A stretch of 56,421 nt of DNA from JBLNCE01 sp050260415 (GTDB lineage Bacteria > Bacillota > UBA4882 > JAAYXC01), in NCBI GenBank assembly GCA_050260415.1, contig JBLNCE010000153.1, positions 1-56,421 of the forward strand, in the 5' to 3' direction. Below are positions 34,352 to 42,650 of the stretch, one piece after another. Numbering within the stretch: the first letter of the stretch is position 1; each line of letters opens with the position of its first letter. Under the pieces are notes generated by a model. It was given only the letters and a program-made list of their open reading frames with translations. It had not been told where the DNA came from and made no database searches. The position numbers and the translations under genes are program-made.

Positions 34352-34735
34352 TTAGGGTGTCTTGGCAGTGCTGGCCGTCAGGACGACGCCCAGAACGATC
34401 AAGACCGTTCCCGACCAGCGCAAGAGGGTCACTTTTTCGCCGAGGAAAACCGAACTGACAAACAGGATCCCGATGTACCCCAACGACAGCATGGGGTATG
34501 CCAAGCTGAGATCCACGCGGGACAGAACCAGAAACCAGAAGATGGTGCTAATCCCATAGAGAACGAGACCAGACATGATGAGCGGGCTGCCGGCCACGGC
34601 CGAAACGAAGCGCCAGAGCGAGTGGCCCATCAGCGCCTGCAGGTCGCCGGCACGGTTGATCCCGAGTTTGATCGCCAGCTGTCCGCAAACGCCCAGGCTG
34701 ACCGAGGTCAAGATCAGGACTAGCGATTTGAGCAT
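34352..34735 (-). CDS. Small four-helix DMT/EamA-like transporter
   Basis: The 127-residue membrane protein has four hydrophobic helices, with an SMR/EamA-like pattern: a conserved region after helix 1 (GQLAIKLGI), FLVLSRVDLSLAYPMLSLGYIGI in helix 3-4, and LGEKVTLLRWSGTVLIVLG at the end. Proteins of this size act as dimers; the relatives ArnE/ArnF move lipid-linked sugars and SMR proteins move cations. The substrate is unknown. ATG 34735 follows GGAGG by 10 bp. It converges on the chemoreceptor gene, 18 bp away. Confidence 0.8.
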   Translation of the reverse strand: MLKSLVLILTSVSLGVCGQLAIKLGINRAGDLQALMGHSLWRFVSAVAGSPLIMSGLVLYGISTIFWFLVLSRVDLSLAYPMLSLGYIGILFVSSVFLGEKVTLLRWSGTVLIVLGVVLTASTAKTP

Positions 34736-34898
34736 CACACCCGCCTCCAATCTGATTCCGATCTAGATTATAGGGTTTGTCCAGGACCGCTGGCAAGCTT
34801 TCTTTCCTGGATTTACGTTGACACGTTGTCGGCGATTGGCGGGGCAGGAAGATAAAGGCTCCGTATAATAAGCCCGGGTTCTGCGGGGAGGGTCGTTC

Positions 34899-35879
34899 TT
34901 GAAAGAAGCCGTAACCGTCTTGTGTTGTTTGTTGTTGCTGGCATGTGCCGCCCAGCCGGCGTTGGCCATCGATACCACCTGGTATCCGAGCACGGCGGCC
35001 TTGGGATTGGACGCGCGCGCGCTCGCCATGGGCGGGGCCTGCCTCGCGGTGGCCGATCGGTATTCGTATCCGGTAAATCCCGCGGGGCTGGCTTTCATCA
35101 CTGACCAGAGCGTGTTCATCGGACGTTACACGTATCCGAACATAGAATACGATCCCAATCCGCTCAGTTCCGCCGCTTGGGGCGGTCAGCAGCATCTCTA
35201 CCTCGCATACGCGCATCCGGATACCGGCAGCGGCGCTTATGGTTTTACCGCCTATCAGAACGAGTATGTTTTTGCCTGGTTGGCGGGCACCGACCGCTAT
35301 CATACATACACGGCGTTTCAATACGGATACGGCCGCCTCGTCCTCGACAATCGGCTGAGCCTTGGGATTAACTTGCGACAGGTCGGCGTGGTCGACGAAG
35401 CCTTGGACAATCTTAACCATTTCAACGCCATTACGACCGGAGACATCGGTGCCACCTTGCAAATCAACAAGATGCTTGCCTTCTCGATCTTGGTCACCGA
35501 CGTAAGTTCGCCAAGGATCGTCGTTTGGGACGAGGAAATTGACGGAGAAACGGTCGAGCATTACTACGATGTTCCCACGTGGATCTTCTTCGGCGGGAGC
35601 GTGCGGCTGGGGGACTTCCTGGTCGCGGCGGTCGATCTGGATTATAACGTGGCCAACGTGCTCGATCTTTTCAACGTCACGCGCGCCGGTTTCGAATTGC
35701 GGCCCATCCCCCTCTTCGCGGTGCGGGGTGGGCTCTACCACGGCCAGCCCACGTTCGGGTTCGGCGTCAAGTTGGGCGCCAAAGACGGTATTCAGTTGGC
35801 CCTGGACTTTGCCGAGTTCTGGCCGGGCGTGCTGGACGTATCCCCAAAGCAATGCCTGCAGGCGACGATTATCTTCTAG
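34899..35879 (+). CDS. Putative outer-membrane beta-barrel (PorV/FadL-like)
   Basis: A 326-residue secreted protein. After the signal peptide (ending ALA, about residue 23) comes ALGLDARALAMGGACLAVADRYSYPVNPAGLAF, the N-terminal signature of PorV/UPF0164/FadL-like barrels. The rest alternates polar and hydrophobic residues with many aromatics, and the chain ends QATIIF with a terminal phenylalanine, as outer-membrane proteins often do. This would imply a second membrane. TTG 34899 follows GGGAGG by 7 bp. The bidirectional terminator downstream is shared with the convergent lipoprotein gene. Confidence 0.72.
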   Translation: MKEAVTVLCCLLLLACAAQPALAIDTTWYPSTAALGLDARALAMGGACLAVADRYSYPVNPAGLAFITDQSVFIGRYTYPNIEYDPNPLSSAAWGGQQHLYLAYAHPDTGSGAYGFTAYQNEYVFAWLAGTDRYHTYTAFQYGYGRLVLDNRLSLGINLRQVGVVDEALDNLNHFNAITTGDIGATLQINKMLAFSILVTDVSSPRIVVWDEEIDGETVEHYYDVPTWIFFGGSVRLGDFLVAAVDLDYNVANVLDLFNVTRAGFELRPIPLFAVRGGLYHGQPTFGFGVKLGAKDGIQLALDFAEFWPGVLDVSPKQCLQATIIF

Positions 35880-35932
35880 ACTCGCCCGCGCAATCCCCAT
35901 GATCTTTTGGCTCGAATGCGAGATCCGGGATG

Positions 35933-35961
35933 AAAAAGAGGCCCGAAACGGCCTCTTTTCT
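35933..35961. terminator. Bidirectional intrinsic terminator
   Basis: AAAAGAGGCC and GGCCTCTTTT form a 10-bp stem with loop CGAAAC. T runs follow on both strands, so it can end both the beta-barrel transcript and the convergent lipoprotein transcript. Confidence 0.88.
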
Positions 35962-35989
35962 CTTGTTCGAGAAATAGAGCCCCCTCTTT

Positions 35990-37366
35990 TTAACGCTGCG
36001 GTGTTCCGGGCGGGGCGCCGATCTGCCAGGGAAGGGCCGGCTCGGGACAGATGCGGATGTCATCGATGAACCAGCCACGGAACCCGTTGTAGAACCCGTC
36101 ATGCGTGTCGAACGTGAACCGCAACAGGATCGTCTTGCCGAGATAATCGCTGAGGTCGACCGTGACCGGGATCCAGTTGGCCGCCTGGTTGAACCCGCCG
36201 CTCGTATAGGCCAGCGCGTGCCGGTCCGCCTCGGGCGTGGGCGGATCGCAGTACGGATTGAGCCTGCGTAGCTCCGTAAACTCGTTCCCGCCATCGGTGG
36301 AGATCGAGACGATCATCAAGTCAAAACCCTTGTCGTTCGGATTCACGCTCTCGATCTCAAACCAGGTCATGAATCTCAGCGTGGCGGCATTGGTCGGATT
36401 GTTCAGAGCGATCGCCGGCGAAGTCAGCGTGCCGATGCTGGTCGCGGACGAACCGCCGGACTGAGGGCCGCCGCTCAGACTGCTTCCCCCGAAATGGCCG
36501 TAGTTCGCATCACCATACCAAAAACAGTAATTGCCGCTGTAAGCGAACGGTATCCTACCCAAGGAATCGTCGAGGTGGGGGAGCACCACGATCCCGTCAA
36601 GATATGCTTTATTCACGATCGCCGGATCGTTGTTTTGCCGGTGCCAGAACCCCGTCGCCGTCCAGCCGCCGGCGTCCGTCTCAAAGTCCTGCTCGTAGAT
36701 GGGCGGGATATCGTTCATCGTTTCGAGCACGAAATCGACATTGGCGATGGTCTTGTTCGCCACCAGGCCCGTCGGATAGCTCTGCGCGCGGTAGCCGGCC
36801 TTGGTCGCCATGACCCAGACCGAAGAGAGCGGCTTCCCCCCCGTATCCTCGGTGGGGATGCCATAGGCGAAGAAGTAGCCGTTCGTATCCGTCATCTTCG
36901 AGGCAAAGACGCCGTTGGTCTGCTTCCCCCCGTCCAGGACGACCAAGGCGTCGCTGAGCGGCAGGCCGTTCCGGTCGGTAACCCGGCCGCAGATGCTGCT
37001 GTACTCGAGGCCGGAGCCCAAGGCGGCCATGGTGAAAGAAACCAGGGTTAACTGCGGGCCTGCCGCGCTTCGGCTTAACCGAACCTGCGTGGAACTGTCG
37101 ACATAGCCGGCGGCGCGCGCGCGGAGCGTGTAGGTGGCCTCCGACTTGAGCGTGAAGCTGAACCGGCCGTTGGCGTCCGTGAGGTACGCGGAAGCGGTCT
37201 CCTCCACGGTGATCGTGGCGCTGATTCCCTGTTGGGTTTTGAGGTCCATGACGACGCCGGAGACCGTGACGTCGATGGGTGTCTGCTGGGCGGGGATGAA
37301 CGCGCAACCAGCCTGTACGACAATGGCTAGAAACGCCAACGCCAAGTATGCTCTCCTAGCGATCAT
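35990..37366 (-). CDS. Lipoprotein with carboxypeptidase-regulatory-like domains
   Basis: The 458-residue product has a signal peptide with lipobox VQAGC, then two beta-sandwich CarboxypepD_reg-like domains (IDVTVSGVVMDLKTQQGIS to LRARAAGYVD, and ICGRVTDRNGLPLSDALVVLDGG to VMATKAGYRAQS). The C-terminal half (from about 240, YEQDFETDAGGWTATGFWHR to HDGFYNGFRGWFIDDI) resembles the beta-sandwich found after immune inhibitor A-type peptidases and in MAM-like folds. No catalytic motif is seen, so it is probably an adhesive or glycan-binding surface protein. ATG 37366 follows GGGAGGGAG. Confidence 0.78.
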   Translation of the reverse strand: MIARRAYLALAFLAIVVQAGCAFIPAQQTPIDVTVSGVVMDLKTQQGISATITVEETASAYLTDANGRFSFTLKSEATYTLRARAAGYVDSSTQVRLSRSAAGPQLTLVSFTMAALGSGLEYSSICGRVTDRNGLPLSDALVVLDGGKQTNGVFASKMTDTNGYFFAYGIPTEDTGGKPLSSVWVMATKAGYRAQSYPTGLVANKTIANVDFVLETMNDIPPIYEQDFETDAGGWTATGFWHRQNNDPAIVNKAYLDGIVVLPHLDDSLGRIPFAYSGNYCFWYGDANYGHFGGSSLSGGPQSGGSSATSIGTLTSPAIALNNPTNAATLRFMTWFEIESVNPNDKGFDLMIVSISTDGGNEFTELRRLNPYCDPPTPEADRHALAYTSGGFNQAANWIPVTVDLSDYLGKTILLRFTFDTHDGFYNGFRGWFIDDIRICPEPALPWQIGAPPGTPQR

Positions 37367-37517
37367 GCCAAGCTCCCTCCCGGTTACCCGCCGCGCGGAG
37401 CGGTCACGGCGGCTCTTCTTTAGTCCTTTGCGGCTAATAACCTGCGATCGGTCGATGGCCTCCATGGTATATATCGTCAAGATCCGGGCGACCGCTAGAG
37501 GCCCTTCCCGAGCTCGG

Positions 37518-38246
37518 CTAAGATTGTGCGCAATACCGTACCATGTTTGCGAAGATCCCCCGCCCGTCCTCCGACCCGTGCGCCGGTAGAACGGCCCGCT
37601 CCGGATGGGGCATCAAGCCAAGCACCAGCCCGGACCCGTCCGTCAGGCCGGCGATTCCGCCCGGCGAGCCCGAGGGGTTGTCCGGATAGCGCTCGGTCGG
37701 CCCGCCGCGGCCGTCCACGTAATGGAAGGCCGGATGCACGGCTACGCCTTCGGCAAGCATCAGACGGCCCTCGCCGTGGGCGGAGGGCAGACGGAGATGC
37801 CGATCCGATAATCCATCGCGCCAAAAACTCTCCCCGGCCGCCGCCAGGGTTACCCAGCGTCCCTCGAAACGCGCGGAACGGTTCTGGGTCAGAGCGCCCA
37901 ATCGTTCACCGAGGGCCTCGCCGGGCAAGAGGCCGGTCTCCATCAGGATTTGATCGCCGTTGCAGATGCCGAGGATTGGCCGCCGGCGCTGGAGAAAGCG
38001 GCGTAGTTCATCGCCGAGTCTGGCGATCAGATGCACCGCGTAGACGCGCCCGGCGGCGATATGATCGCCGAACGAGAACCCGCCCGGAAAGACGAGTCCC
38101 TGCAGGGAAGCAAGGCTCGCGCGTTTGGCCAACAAGTCTCCCAGCAACACGTAGACCGCTTCGCCCCCCGCCAACCCGATGGCAAAAGCCGTTTCCTCGT
38201 GGCAATTGGTGCCGGGGGCGTACATGACGCCGATCTTGGGTTTCAT
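37518..38246 (-). CDS. purQ: FGAM synthase glutaminase subunit PurQ
   Basis: A 242-residue class I glutamine amidotransferase. The nucleophile is C95 in ILGICNGDQIL and the histidine-glutamate pair is in LMPHPERAV. It supplies ammonia to PurL for converting FGAR to FGAM in purine synthesis. It is about 15 residues longer than the common small PurQ. It follows purL on the same strand after an unusual 153-bp gap that contains an inverted repeat, so it may not be strictly co-translated. AAGGTGG lies before ATG 38246. Confidence 0.94.
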   Translation of the reverse strand: MKPKIGVMYAPGTNCHEETAFAIGLAGGEAVYVLLGDLLAKRASLASLQGLVFPGGFSFGDHIAAGRVYAVHLIARLGDELRRFLQRRRPILGICNGDQILMETGLLPGEALGERLGALTQNRSARFEGRWVTLAAAGESFWRDGLSDRHLRLPSAHGEGRLMLAEGVAVHPAFHYVDGRGGPTERYPDNPSGSPGGIAGLTDGSGLVLGLMPHPERAVLPAHGSEDGRGIFANMVRYCAQS

Positions 38247-38278
38247 GACGTGACCACCTTTTAAGGTCTGTTTTCCTT

Positions 38279-38384
38279 TCGGGGCCGGAACCGGTAGCGC
38301 GATCGAAATCGATACCGCGAAGCAAAACCGCTTAACCCCTTCGACCCCGATGCCGATACCGGCCCCGAACGCAATCCTTACCTC
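38279..38384. repeat. Inverted repeat between purL and purQ
   Basis: TCGGGGCCGG at 38279-38288 is repeated in inverse (CCGGCCCCGA) at about 38,361-38,370, with degenerate CGATACCG/CGGTATCG-like blocks between. It separates two genes that are normally adjacent. It is non-coding, and its function is unknown. Confidence 0.45.
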
Positions 38385-38399
38385 TGGAGCTTGTGCCGA

Positions 38400-41210
38400 T
38401 CAGAACACGACTTCTCTAAACGTCCCCTCCCAGGCCGAGACAAGGTCGGCAAGCGGCAGTACGACGGATAAGTCCCCGCGCCTGACGATTAAGTCCTGGG
38501 CCTCCGTGACCCGTCCGATGACCCGGCACGGCAGGCCGGGGAAGAGGTCCTCAAGATCCGTCCCTGCTGGAACCTCAAGCACGAATGCCCCGACGGCCTC
38601 GGCAAAGAGGACGCCGTCCCAGCGCGCGCCGGGAAAGGCGTCCAGATCGATCTCCGCCCCCAGTCCGCCGCCGTACGCCATCTCGAAAACCTTGGCGAAT
38701 AGGCCGCCTTCGCCGATGGCCGCCGCGGCGCGGACGGGATTCGCGGCGCTTCCATAGAGCGCAAAGAGGCGCCGCCAGAGGGGCAGCAATCCCGCCGCCC
38801 AAGCTTCGCCCCCGTCATGCAGCCGGTCGCCTCTGGTGCCGAATGTATCCAGATAGACCGAGCCGCCCAAGCGATCCGGCCAGAGATCGCCGGCGAGCAC
38901 GAGCAGATCGCCCGCCTGGCGCAGCGGCTTGTTTACGCAGCGGTGTACGTCGGGCACCCGCCCGAGCGTGGCCACGACGAGCGTCAGCGGTACCTCGATC
39001 GTCCTGCCGTCCTGGCATTGCATCGTGCCCGAACTCGAGTCCTTGCCGGAGATGAAAGGCATACCATAAGCGACGGACAGATCGGCGATCGTTTCGACCA
39101 TCCGTACAAGACTCCCGTTGACCGCCGGCGTGCTACGCGGCGTATAAAAGTTATCGCAGAGCGCAAGGCATTTTGGGTCCCCCCCCACCGCGATCGCCCT
39201 GGATATCGCCTCCACCATCGCCAGCCTGGCATAACCGGCGGCGTCCAGTTCGCCGTAGAACGGATTGTACGCCACCGTGCTCACCACGCCCACATTTTCG
39301 CCGCGCAACGGCATGGAAACGAAGGCGTTGGTGGGCATCCTGCCGGTCCGCCCGCCATACGGGCCGATAATGGTGCGCCCTTGCACCGTACTGTCGAATT
39401 GCAGGCCGGCGGCGGACTGATCGCAACAGTGGTAATGCGCCAGCACTCGCCGGGCGCATTCCGGGAGGTCCGTAAACGCAGGCGGCGGCGGGACGGGGGC
39501 ATGTTTTGGCCCTGGCGTCCTCGTCTCCGCCCGGTCGATCGGGCAGGCGCCCCAAAGAAACTCCATGCCAAGGTCCACGACCATCTCGTGGCGCCACATC
39601 GCCTGGTAACGATGGGTCGCGGTAAACACGCCGACCTTGGCGGCCAGGACGTCGTAGCGATCGAGGATGGCCAAAGCCTCGTCGAGTTTATCCGGGGGAA
39701 CGGCGATCAGCATGCGCTCCTGTGATTCGGAGAGAAGAATCTCCCAGGCGGTGAGCGAGGCATCCTTGAGCGGCACGGCATCCAGTTCCAGGCGGATCCC
39801 GGTCGCTTCCCCCATCTCGCCGGCGGCGCACGATAACCCGCCGGCGCCGAGATCGGTAATCGATCTGATAATACCGGCGTCGCGCAGGACGGGGATGGCT
39901 TCCATGAATTTGCGTTCGGTGATGGGGTGCCCGATCTGCACCGCCGCGGACTCCTTGGCTCTCGTCTCCGTTTCCATCTCCGCCGATGAGGCGGTGGCGC
40001 CGTGCAGACCGTCCCTCCCCGTGCGTCCGCCGATGAGCAGGACCGCGTCGCCGGGTTGGGGGGACTCCTTGGCCGCGTACCGCCGCGGGATGAGCCCGAG
40101 GGAATGGCCGAGCGCCAGGCACTTCGGGTAACCTGGATGGGCGCGATAGAGGGAGTACATCATCGGAATGCCCATGGGGTTGCAATAATAGGCGGTGGCC
40201 CGTATCGATTCCCTGACGATGTGTCCAGGCGGCAGCGCGCCCGCGGGAACTTCGTGCGCCGGCAGGCGCGGGTCCATCGTGCCCATGATGGTTGAACCGC
40301 CGATCGGATAACCGCCGCGGCCAAAGCCGATCGAATCCCGGATCACGCCCCCGTGTTTCGTGGCCACGCCGCCGAACGTGGCAATGGCGCTCGGGAAGTT
40401 GTGCGTCTCGCCCTTGATCGTCACGACCCAGTCCGCTGTCAGGGCCAGGCCGCCCGCGTTATCGCGAAAGACCGAGACCACATCGGGATGGTTTATCGTT
40501 GCGGTCGCGGCCATTAGTTTCTTCAACAGGCCCAAGCTTTTCCAGGTGGTGTGGTAGCAATGATCCGACCAACTCTGGACGCAAATCTCGATCTCCGCGT
40601 CCGTAAGCGGGCGGCCGAGGTCTTCTTCGTATCGTTTCAGGGCGCGCATCTGCGAGAGGGGAGCATACCAGGAGTTTTCACGTGAGGCACGCGCCAATTC
40701 CTCGTCGTCGAGGCCGAGGAGGGATACCCGCCGTACCGGGTCGGGCGCACCGGTGGGCCGCAGTGAGGAAAAGACGTGCCCCGGCGGGATGATCTCCTGC
40801 ACCACCGGGTTATAAAGGCATAGAGCGGCGATTTCCTCGGCCTCACGCGTGGTCACGCCCTGAAGCTGATAGCGTAATGCCAGCCTTGCCCAGCTTAAGC
40901 CCGTTTGTCCCAGAGCCCAAGCTCCGCTCAGAATGGAGGGCGTCTCCGGATCCGTCACCGCGCGCCGATACCCGATCTCGATCACCGGACCATGCGCCGG
41001 GTCAAGGCCGCTGACGGGGGCGTCCGCTTCAAACACGGGATTGACGAAGAGCGGCCGCAAGGCGGCGGCGTCGCAATCGCCCTCGAGCCGGTATACACGC
41101 TCGATGATCAAGTCCGTAAGCCGGGTATAACCTTGATGACGCAGGCGCGCCAGGAGCGAAGCCGCTTCAGGGTCGTCCGTGCGCCGGACGTAGATGGTCT
41201 GAATGCCCAT
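38400..41210 (-). CDS. purL: PurS-PurL fusion, FGAM synthase
   Basis: The 936-residue synthetase subunit starts with about 80 residues that look like a fused PurS (GIQTIYVRRTDDPEAASLLARLRHQGY), followed by the two PurM-like ATP-grasp-independent halves of PurL. Landmarks are SDHCYHTTWKS, KGETHNFPSAI, GGVIRDSIGFGRGG and FISGKDSSSGT. It converts FGAR, glutamine-derived ammonia and ATP to FGAM. A separate purQ is downstream, so the layout is PurSL plus PurQ, as in some deep Bacillota. ATG 41210 follows GGGAGG by 7 bp; the frame is open 48 codons further but lacks a ribosome binding site. Confidence 0.94.
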   Translation of the reverse strand: MGIQTIYVRRTDDPEAASLLARLRHQGYTRLTDLIIERVYRLEGDCDAAALRPLFVNPVFEADAPVSGLDPAHGPVIEIGYRRAVTDPETPSILSGAWALGQTGLSWARLALRYQLQGVTTREAEEIAALCLYNPVVQEIIPPGHVFSSLRPTGAPDPVRRVSLLGLDDEELARASRENSWYAPLSQMRALKRYEEDLGRPLTDAEIEICVQSWSDHCYHTTWKSLGLLKKLMAATATINHPDVVSVFRDNAGGLALTADWVVTIKGETHNFPSAIATFGGVATKHGGVIRDSIGFGRGGYPIGGSTIMGTMDPRLPAHEVPAGALPPGHIVRESIRATAYYCNPMGIPMMYSLYRAHPGYPKCLALGHSLGLIPRRYAAKESPQPGDAVLLIGGRTGRDGLHGATASSAEMETETRAKESAAVQIGHPITERKFMEAIPVLRDAGIIRSITDLGAGGLSCAAGEMGEATGIRLELDAVPLKDASLTAWEILLSESQERMLIAVPPDKLDEALAILDRYDVLAAKVGVFTATHRYQAMWRHEMVVDLGMEFLWGACPIDRAETRTPGPKHAPVPPPPAFTDLPECARRVLAHYHCCDQSAAGLQFDSTVQGRTIIGPYGGRTGRMPTNAFVSMPLRGENVGVVSTVAYNPFYGELDAAGYARLAMVEAISRAIAVGGDPKCLALCDNFYTPRSTPAVNGSLVRMVETIADLSVAYGMPFISGKDSSSGTMQCQDGRTIEVPLTLVVATLGRVPDVHRCVNKPLRQAGDLLVLAGDLWPDRLGGSVYLDTFGTRGDRLHDGGEAWAAGLLPLWRRLFALYGSAANPVRAAAAIGEGGLFAKVFEMAYGGGLGAEIDLDAFPGARWDGVLFAEAVGAFVLEVPAGTDLEDLFPGLPCRVIGRVTEAQDLIVRRGDLSVVLPLADLVSAWEGTFREVVF

Positions 41211-41607
41211 GATTGGCCTCCCGCACTGAAATTGACCCATCCCGCGGCGGAGCGGCATCGCCGGGCGGACCCCGGATTCGTCGCGGATGGTTCCACACAC
41301 TGTCTGTTTGACAACCATCCCACGATTCCCTGCGGCAATAGCGTCTTTTATCAAGGATTTTTCGCCGGGATACTGGCGGAAGTCAAGAAGCCGCTCCCCG
41401 ACCCCTCGATAGAAGCGGAGTACTTGCGGATCCAGCCCGGGACGTTGAGCACATCAAGGCGTCGAAGACAGCCGCGCGAGGTCATTTCGGGTCCGGATCG
41501 AGGGAATGCGTTCAGTCGTGATAGGATTTCCCCTTCCGATGCAGAAACAGTCACCATTCCATGTTACAGGCGAGAGCGAAAATGAGGGCGCGGGAGGGTG
41601 ATCCCCC
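41211..41607. other. Divergent intergenic region, purL and GNAT gene
   Basis: These 397 bp separate the purL start (minus) and the acetyltransferase start (plus). No coding frame on either strand looks real. I searched by eye for a purine, PRPP or ppGpp riboswitch on the minus strand and saw none. Confidence 0.5.
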
Positions 41608-42117
41608 GTGGAACCGATTCTTGTCCGTCCCGCCAGCGGCCGCGATCTGGCGGCCATCAATGAAATCTACAATGACGCCGTTCTTAACACCACCGCGACG
41701 TTCGATGTCGAACCCCGCGACGAGGAGGCGGCACGGGCATGGTATCTTGCCCACGGGCCGGCCTATCCGCTCTTGGTCGCGGAACGCGGCCGCACCATCG
41801 TAGGCTGGTCTTCCTTGAGTCCTTATGCTCCCCGGCCCGCCTACCGCTTTACCGTGGAAGACTCGGTCTACGTGCACCGGGATTGCCGCGGCCAGGGTGT
41901 GGGGCGCGTCTTGCTCGCCTCGTTACTGGAGGCGGCCGCCGCTCTCGGATATCACTCCGTAATCGCCAAGATCGCGGATGGGAATGAACCCAGCCTGGCA
42001 CTGCATAGGCGCGCGGGTTTTGCCCCGGTGGGGACGCTGCGGGCGGTGGGATGGAAGTTCGGCCGCTGGCTGGACGTGGAGATCCTGCAGTTGCTCTTAC
42101 GGGAGGGTGACCGATGA
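41608..42117 (+). CDS. GNAT N-acetyltransferase, PAT-like
   Basis: The 169-residue enzyme is close in layout to phosphinothricin acetyltransferase and YwnH-type proteins: ILVRPASGRDLAAINEIYNDAVLNTTATF at the N-terminus, the acetyl-CoA loop CRGQGVGRVLLASLLEAAAALGY, and SLALHRRAGFAPVGTLRAVGWKFGRWLDV. Such enzymes acetylate amino-acid analogues, including phosphinothricin and methionine sulfoximine. GTG 41608 has GGGAGG 10 bp upstream. It overlaps the Nudix gene by ATGA, so the two are translated together. Confidence 0.9.
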   Translation: MEPILVRPASGRDLAAINEIYNDAVLNTTATFDVEPRDEEAARAWYLAHGPAYPLLVAERGRTIVGWSSLSPYAPRPAYRFTVEDSVYVHRDCRGQGVGRVLLASLLEAAAALGYHSVIAKIADGNEPSLALHRRAGFAPVGTLRAVGWKFGRWLDVEILQLLLREGDR

Positions 42118-42551
42118 TCGACCGGCATTTTACCGTGGCGGTATTCACCGTCGCTGCCGGCAAAGTCCTGCTGCTTCTGCACCGTGAGCTAGAGCGCTGG
42201 CTGCCGCCGGGAGGACATCTCGAGCCCGGCGAGACTCCCGATGAGGCCGCCATCCGCGAGGTGCGCGAGGAGACGGGTCTCGCCATCCGCCTTCATTATG
42301 GACCGGAAAGCATGGCGGCCGGGGGGCCTCGTTTGCTGGCGCGGCCGGCCGGTATCCAGCTGGAAAGGATCGCTCCCGGCCACGAGCATATCGACCTCGT
42401 ATATTTCGCCGTCCCGGATGGCCCGGAGATAACGCCGCGGTGCAGTCGCGAATCGCATCAAGTGGGTTGGTTCGGGCCGGAGGATTGGAGACGTTTGGGC
42501 GTGGATGAAGAGATCCGATCCTGGGCCGCGCTGGCCATACGCTCGACATAG
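42114..42551 (+). CDS. Nudix hydrolase
   Basis: A 145-residue hydrolase with a complete Nudix box: G34-x5-E40-x7-R48-E49-V-R-E52-E53-T-G55-L. It hydrolyses nucleoside diphosphates linked to another moiety, using Mg. The substrate is unknown. The start ATG overlaps the stop of the GNAT gene (ATGA), forming a coupled pair. The C-terminal SHQVGWFGPEDW segment is typical of housecleaning-type Nudix proteins. Confidence 0.92.
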   Translation: MIDRHFTVAVFTVAAGKVLLLLHRELERWLPPGGHLEPGETPDEAAIREVREETGLAIRLHYGPESMAAGGPRLLARPAGIQLERIAPGHEHIDLVYFAVPDGPEITPRCSRESHQVGWFGPEDWRRLGVDEEIRSWAALAIRST

Positions 42552-42650
42552 CGCGCCCGCCCAAGGCGGGTGGTGATGGCCCATGCGTTGCCAAAAGACA
42601 AGAGGGATCCCGCCGGCGGCGGCGAATCTGGCAAAGGGGTGGAGAAGTTC

